DNA of 28,899 nt from JAAFHZ01 sp964247085 (GTDB lineage Bacteria; Cyanobacteriota; Cyanobacteriia; Cyanobacteriales; Chamaesiphonaceae). The position numbers were made by a program, and so were the translations under genes. The stretch spans positions 1 through 28,899 of the forward strand of contig CAXTSX010000046.1 in NCBI GenBank assembly GCA_964247085.1. The letters are read 5' to 3'. Under the pieces are notes generated by a model that worked only from the letters and a program-made list of their open reading frames with translations, had not been told where the DNA came from and did not search any database. Positions within the stretch are counted from its first letter, which is position 1, and every line of letters starts with the position of its first letter. Positions 25,352 to 28,899 of this stretch are shown here, piece by piece.

Positions 25352-25407
25352 ACTCTGCCGAGGTAACGGACGGGTTTGAGACTTTCGAGAGTTGCAACTA
25401 CAACAAC
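25352..25407 (-). pseudogene. Eroded fragment of a radical SAM gene 5' end
   Basis: The minus strand reads VVVVATLESLKPVRYLG, close to AVAVDSLITPEILKPARYLG at the start of the radical SAM protein encoded from 23605. At DNA level 25355-25378 matches 23543-23566 at 20 of 24 positions. Further shared bases follow after a gap of about 15 bases. The similarity stops at the xisI stop codon. It looks like a diverged partial duplicate left beside an insertion. Confidence 0.5.
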
Positions 25408-25420
25408 TTTAATATTTCTT

Positions 25421-25468
25421 ATCTGATTGATTCTGCGATGGTCTTTGATAGCGCAGAATCAATCAGAT
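25421..25468. repeat. 17-bp perfect inverted repeat (hairpin)
   Basis: ATCTGATTGATTCTGCG (25421-25437) is the exact reverse complement of 25452-25468 around a 14-base loop. It lies between xisI and the nuclease-like gene. No T-run follows on the plus strand, so a simple intrinsic terminator is not obvious. A protein-binding palindrome, the end of a small mobile element, or a structured RNA are alternatives. Confidence 0.7.
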
Positions 25469-25566
25469 TGTTATACGGGGATGCTTCGATCTTTATTATC
25501 CTGAAATACGCTTCTAAAGCATGAATAACAGAAACAATAGACTGTTTATTGGTAACTGCCGTGGAA

Positions 25567-26010
25567 ATGGAAAAAATTGAGAATCGAGATCAAGTCTTAC
25601 ACTGTTATTTCGGTGGACGAGATTGGGATAAAAATGGCGAATTTACACTTAAAAGGAAACTGGTCTTAAATCGACACCAGCTATTGCCTAAATACCCGTA
25701 CATCATTGAAGATGAGTGGGAAGCAACAGACAACAGAACTGATTTAGGCCGTGGGGATTTGGTATTTACAGATGGGAATGGATGTTTTGCGGTGGTGGAA
25801 GTGAAGTGGCTCGATGATGCTCCCGGAGCAACCGCACGCAAAAGAAGAAACATGAAGCGTAATCAAGTTAAGGAACAAGCTAGTAACTATGCAAAGGACT
25901 ATCAAAAAAGATTAATTTCTGATGAAAGTAATTCTATAGAATTAATAGAAGCGTTCTATTTTACAAATGAATGTAAAGAACCACAGTCGATCGGATCTTT
26001 CTTGAATTAA
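25567..26010 (+). CDS. Small PD-(D/E)xK nuclease-like protein
   Basis: A 147-residue protein that I do not place in a named family. It has the core signature of a PD-(D/E)xK nuclease: Asp64 in GRGDLVFTD, then Glu78-Val-Lys80 in FAVVEVKWLDD. A basic helical stretch follows (ATARKRRNMKRNQVKEQ, about 88-104). An upstream Glu in YIIEDEWEA could complete the site. The frame is open from TTG 25549 and also has GTG 25561. ATG 25567 is preferred. It lies 215 bases after xisI in the same direction, with the strong inverted repeat between. Activity and target are unknown. It could be a restriction-like or defence nuclease. Confidence 0.6.
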   Translation: MEKIENRDQVLHCYFGGRDWDKNGEFTLKRKLVLNRHQLLPKYPYIIEDEWEATDNRTDLGRGDLVFTDGNGCFAVVEVKWLDDAPGATARKRRNMKRNQVKEQASNYAKDYQKRLISDESNSIELIEAFYFTNECKEPQSIGSFLN

Positions 26011-26233
26011 ATTGATGCGATCGGATTCGTCGATTGCAAACCTCATCGTGGCCGGGGATAGATGTTCGATAGCGCTTAAAATATATGGAAGGGGACTTTT
26101 GGTTTCGGTGCATCGATCTTGAGCATCGGTTAGTCTAGGTAGTAAATAATAAGCAAATTGTCTTTTTTTCCTGTCGTTATCACTACGAGTGAAGATCTGG
26201 TAGATTGTAAGCCTGACTTTTTTGGCCAAATTC

Positions 26234-26740
26234 ATGACCTTTCTCGATCGCCATCGTCCAATTCTCCAAGATCCCCACTATCGTTTTCAGTCATTAGCCG
26301 AGCTAGCTACTGCTGCTGAGTTGGGCGTGAAAATTGATGCCAACCGTGCCACTGTTGATGATTGGTTGCGCTTACCCGGAATTTCGATTCATCAAGCTAA
26401 ATCTTTAGTCACTTTGCAAAATACTGGAGTGGATTTTTATGCGATCGAAGACGTAGCTGCTGCTTTAGGAATGCCAGTCCAGCGGATTCAGGCTTGGAGT
26501 CTAGTTTTAAGCTTTCAATATCGTCATCCCGATTTGCAAATTCTGCAATTTGATGTCAATCAAGCCACTGCCACCGAATTACAGCAGCTTCCCGATATCA
26601 GCCCTACCCTAGCCCAAACCATTGTTGATAATCGTCTGGAGCAAGGACGTTACCAAGATTTAGTCAATTTTCAACAGCGTTTAGGTTTGCCGGGGGCATT
26701 GCTTGCTAACCTGATGCACCACCTCAAATTTGTTCAATAG
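26234..26740 (+). CDS. ComEA-like helix-hairpin-helix DNA-binding protein
   Basis: A 168-residue protein with two helix-hairpin-helix units of the ComEA type. The first is about residues 34-60 (IDANRATVDDWLRLPGIS, then IHQAKSLV). The second is about 107-135 (FDVNQATATELQQLPDIS, then PTLAQTIVDNR). Such units bind DNA backbone without sequence preference. Unlike the ComEA of transformable bacteria there is no signal peptide or membrane anchor, so this one is probably cytoplasmic. The frame is open from TTG 26222, but ATG 26234 is preferred. The gene converges with the acetyltransferase-like gene and the two overlap by 17 bases at their 3' ends. Involvement in competence or repair is a guess. 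Confidence 0.78.
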   Translation: MTFLDRHRPILQDPHYRFQSLAELATAAELGVKIDANRATVDDWLRLPGISIHQAKSLVTLQNTGVDFYAIEDVAAALGMPVQRIQAWSLVLSFQYRHPDLQILQFDVNQATATELQQLPDISPTLAQTIVDNRLEQGRYQDLVNFQQRLGLPGALLANLMHHLKFVQ

Positions 26741-27422
26741 GATTATCTATAAATCTTTTCAGAAAATCTTGAATGAGTAGATCTAATACAAAAGGATCTT
26801 TACAGGCATGGTGCAACTTAGCCGCGAAAGGAATAAAAAGTTGATTATTTTGCCAATAGCGTTTGCCAAAATAAAAATAAGGCTGGCCAATAATTTCACT
26901 TTGTTGTGAATGCAAAGTTAGTCCAGTAAATTGCAAGTTAGGCAAATTTCCTAAAAAACAAGATAGTAAAAATATCTCCGGGGTGGTTCTTTCACCTCGA
27001 TCGCTTCTAATATGGTCTAACTTTTGTCGATATTGAATAATGAATTCTGGGTAACTAATTTGGCTAACATTTTCTAAGGCCATTTCTCGAAAACGTTCCT
27101 TACCACCAACGGCTACTGGAATTACCACTGGTGGATTATCTAAAATAAACCATTGATTTTCGATCCGGCGGAGATTGAAGCAAAAATGATTTTTAAGAGT
27201 TTGGAGCAAATGCCAAGTTAAGAAACTAAAGAAAGTTGCTCCTTCTATAAAATTGGTTTGATACAGTTTATAGGCATCGGTAACATCTAGTTGAATTGTG
27301 ATGTCCACATAGGGAACTGGAATGGTCTGTGGATCAGTAAAAAAATCCAAAGACCAATTCAGATAACCTTCTTTTGCGGCTTCTTCTAATAATCTGGGCT
27401 GATACTTACTAGGAATACTCAT
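26724..27422 (-). CDS. Chloramphenicol-acetyltransferase-fold protein
   Basis: A 232-residue member of the CAT family, the trimeric acyl-CoA transferases. Recognisable parts are YVDITIQLDVTDAYKLYQ, FFSFLTWHLLQTL and FNLRRIENQWF. The active-site region near the C-terminus reads KLHHACKDPFVLDLLI (202-217). The classical motif is HHAVCDGFH. The His pair and Asp are kept, but the Gly after Asp is Pro210. True resistance enzymes have a stricter motif, so another acyl acceptor is more likely than chloramphenicol. ATG 27422 is preferred over the TTG one codon earlier. It overlaps the ComEA-like gene in antisense. Confidence 0.8.
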   Translation of the reverse strand: MSIPSKYQPRLLEEAAKEGYLNWSLDFFTDPQTIPVPYVDITIQLDVTDAYKLYQTNFIEGATFFSFLTWHLLQTLKNHFCFNLRRIENQWFILDNPPVVIPVAVGGKERFREMALENVSQISYPEFIIQYRQKLDHIRSDRGERTTPEIFLLSCFLGNLPNLQFTGLTLHSQQSEIIGQPYFYFGKRYWQNNQLFIPFAAKLHHACKDPFVLDLLIQDFLKRFIDNPIEQI

Positions 27423-27491
27423 CAATAGTTACTTAACAAGTAATGGAATCACTATTTTTGCTAGCGCAGAAATTTCCGAAATAGTCCAATT

Positions 27492-28322
27492 TTAGGGACT
27501 CAAAGCCAAGACCTTTGCTCTGGCGGCAATGGCTTCAGCGATCGATACCAATTCTTTAGCCGCAGCAGAATCCGGATCAGAGACCACGATCGGCTGGCCA
27601 GCATCACCACCCACCCGTACCGGAATTTCCAGCGGAATACAACCCAGTAAAGGAATCTGCAATTCAGACGCTAACTTCTGGCCACCGTCCGAACCGAAAA
27701 TATCGTACTTGCGATCGGGCATATCCGGCGGGATAAAGTAGCTCATATTTTCGACCACGCCCAAAATAGTCGTGAACTTCTCAAACATCCGCAGACCTTT
27801 ACGAGCATCAGCGATCGCCACATCTTGAGGTGTCGTTACAATCACAGCCCCGGCCATCGGTACCGCCTGCGCCAGAGTCAGCTGGGCATCACCAGTCCCC
27901 GGCGGCAGGTCCACAATCAAATAATCCAACTCGCCCCAGTCCACCTCATACAAAAACTGCCGAATCACTCCATTCAGCATTGGACCACGCCACGGCAAAG
28001 GTTGATCAGGGTCAATGAAAAAAGCCATCGAAACTACTTTAACGCCATGGTTACTGGGCGGAGTTAGCTTGCCACCTTCCGGCATTTTGGCCTTGGTACC
28101 CACCAATCCCAACATAATCGGTGCATTTGGGCCATAAATATCGGAATCGATTAAGCCCACCCGCGCCCCCAATTGAGCCAAGGCCACCGCTACATTGACC
28201 GAAACGGTGCTTTTACCCACCCCGCCCTTGCCACTAGAAATTGCGATGATGTTTTTTACGCCGTCAATACCCACGCGATCGGGCACTGATTTTTGCTGAG
28301 GAATTTGACTAGGATCTAACAT
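27492..28322 (-). CDS. mrp: Mrp/NBP35-type iron-sulfur carrier P-loop ATPase without MIP18 domain
   Basis: Mrp/ApbC proteins carry and insert Fe-S clusters using a deviant Walker A ATPase. The ATPase domain is complete. GKGGVGKST spans 31-39, DSDIYGPNAPIMLG follows, then DYLIVDLPPGTGDAQLTL, VTTPQDVAIADARKG and VVENMSYFIPPD. The protein has only 276 residues, while the cyanobacterial Mrp proteins I know have about 355. The N-terminal MIP18/DUF59 domain of about 80 residues is missing. The N-terminus MLDPSQIPQQKSVPDR joins a normal-looking MLD start to the normal linker. The CxxC pair found in many Mrp proteins is also absent. Only one Cys is present (LLGCIPLE). It lies downstream of ndk in the same direction. 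Confidence 0.9.
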   Translation of the reverse strand: MLDPSQIPQQKSVPDRVGIDGVKNIIAISSGKGGVGKSTVSVNVAVALAQLGARVGLIDSDIYGPNAPIMLGLVGTKAKMPEGGKLTPPSNHGVKVVSMAFFIDPDQPLPWRGPMLNGVIRQFLYEVDWGELDYLIVDLPPGTGDAQLTLAQAVPMAGAVIVTTPQDVAIADARKGLRMFEKFTTILGVVENMSYFIPPDMPDRKYDIFGSDGGQKLASELQIPLLGCIPLEIPVRVGGDAGQPIVVSDPDSAAAKELVSIAEAIAARAKVLALSP

Positions 28323-28365
28323 GGGAGAGGTTTTAATATTTTTAATAAAAAATTCTGAGTTCGGA

Positions 28366-28440
28366 ATCCCCTAACCCCCTTAGAAAGGGGGCTAATATTC
28401 TTTCGAAGTCCCCCTTATCTAAGGAGGATTGAGGGGGATC
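28366..28440. repeat. Cyanobacterial-type C-rich/G-rich intergenic repeat with two hairpins
   Basis: The first hairpin is CCCCCTT (28375-28381), loop AGA, AAGGGGG (28385-28391). The second is CCCCCTTA (28410-28417) pairing with TAAGGAGG (28420-28427) with one mismatch, followed by ATTGAGGGGGATC. This resembles a repeat that is frequent between cyanobacterial genes. It lies between ndk and mrp, so it could also end or attenuate the ndk transcript. Confidence 0.65.
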
Positions 28441-28447
28441 TCTTTAC

Positions 28448-28897
28448 TTACTCATAAAGCCAAGGAGTAACCGTAGGCTTCCAAGTAGACAACTCTTCCG
28501 CCTTAAACCACAAAGCTACTTCTTGTTGAGCAGTCTCGATCGCATCCGAACCATGAATCAAATTCCGGCCAATGCTCACACCCAAATCACCGCGAATAGT
28601 ACCCGGCTCCGAAGTCAGCGGATTGGTAGCACCAATAATTTTCCGAGCAGAGGCCACCACGCCATCACCTTCCCAGACCATTGCTACCACAGGCGCTGAA
28701 ATAATAAAATCTACCAAACCAGCAAAAAATGGTCTTTCCTTATGCACACCGTAATGTTGCTCAGCCAATTCCCGGCTCACCATCATCAGCTTCATACCCA
28801 CTAGGGTAAAGCCCTTCCGCTCGAACCGACCAATAATTTCGCTAACTAAGCCGCGCTGTACACCATCTGGTTTGATCGCAATAAATGTCCGTTCCAC
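28448..28897 (-). CDS. ndk: Nucleoside diphosphate kinase
   Basis: Transfers the gamma-phosphate from ATP to nucleoside diphosphates through a phospho-histidine. The 149 residues match the family. RTFIAIKPDGVQRGLV (3-18) and the phosphate-site GATNPLTSEPGTIRGDLG (89-106) are present, with catalytic His115 in GRNLIHGSDA. The start is GTG 28897, fixed by the conserved MERTFIAIKPDG N-terminus. Only two bases remain upstream in the window, so the promoter is not visible. The gene is followed by the intergenic repeat and mrp in the same direction. Confidence 0.97.
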   Translation of the reverse strand: MERTFIAIKPDGVQRGLVSEIIGRFERKGFTLVGMKLMMVSRELAEQHYGVHKERPFFAGLVDFIISAPVVAMVWEGDGVVASARKIIGATNPLTSEPGTIRGDLGVSIGRNLIHGSDAIETAQQEVALWFKAEELSTWKPTVTPWLYE

Positions 28898-28899
28898 TG

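Noticed and set aside
25942..26235. Minus-strand open frame of 97 codons between the nuclease-like and ComEA-like genes
   Set aside because: It overlaps the end of the nuclease-like gene, has no recognisable motif and no convincing start region.
26724..27422. Chloramphenicol resistance gene
   Set aside because: The fold fits, but the active-site motif deviates (HHACKDP) and the surroundings are housekeeping genes, so a resistance role is not supported.

Overview
The window is a piece of a cyanobacterial chromosome. CGATCG cores and HIP1-type GCGATCGC octamers are scattered through genes and spacers. Several genes belong to families I know mainly or only from cyanobacteria and plastids: DUF3370, DUF1350, DUF6816, and an MCE/ABC pair related to plastid TGD2/TGD3. 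Many starts lack a strong ribosome binding site, and GTG or TTG starts occur. I cannot place it to genus. No tRNA, rRNA, CRISPR array or intact insertion sequence was seen.

Layout. 102-4257: a DUF3370 secreted protein, a divergent glycosyltransferase-like protein, a Uma2 nuclease-fold protein and a GDP-L-fucose synthase. 4724-6721: a membrane-anchored CapD/WbpM-type nucleotide-sugar dehydratase. With the fucose synthase and the N-acylglucosamine 2-epimerase at 10707-11879 this gives a loose surface-polysaccharide theme. 6851-8372: rpsD and thiG. 8477-9523: a RES/Xre-type toxin-antitoxin pair. 9738-13999: cobD/cbiB, the 2-epimerase, a small membrane protein, a DUF6816 lipoprotein/lumen-type protein and rsmH. 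14555-19024: an Fe(II)/2-oxoglutarate dioxygenase-like protein, a zinc-ribbon protein, a DUF1350 hydrolase, and the ATPase and substrate-binding (MCE) parts of a lipid transporter. 19055-20482: a soluble histidine kinase with a damaged ATP-binding G1 motif. 20531-20969: two broken antitoxin genes facing each other. 21011-23605: a large B12-binding-type radical SAM protein.

23606-26233 is the most accessory-looking part. It holds a membrane-anchored winged-helix-like protein, XisH and XisI (overlapping), a separate small PD-(D/E)xK-type protein, a strong 17-bp inverted repeat, and a short eroded copy of the 5' end of the neighbouring radical SAM gene. Together with the RES module, the two antitoxin remnants and the Uma2 gene, this suggests repeated gain and loss of small mobile modules between housekeeping genes. 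26234-28897 returns to core genes: a double helix-hairpin-helix (ComEA-like) protein, a chloramphenicol-acetyltransferase-fold protein, an Mrp ATPase that lacks its usual N-terminal MIP18 domain, and ndk. A cyanobacterial-type C-rich/G-rich intergenic repeat sits between the last two.

I see no single complete new system. The best candidates for a second look are the xisHI-nuclease-membrane wHTH cluster, the paired antitoxin pseudogenes and the shortened Mrp.
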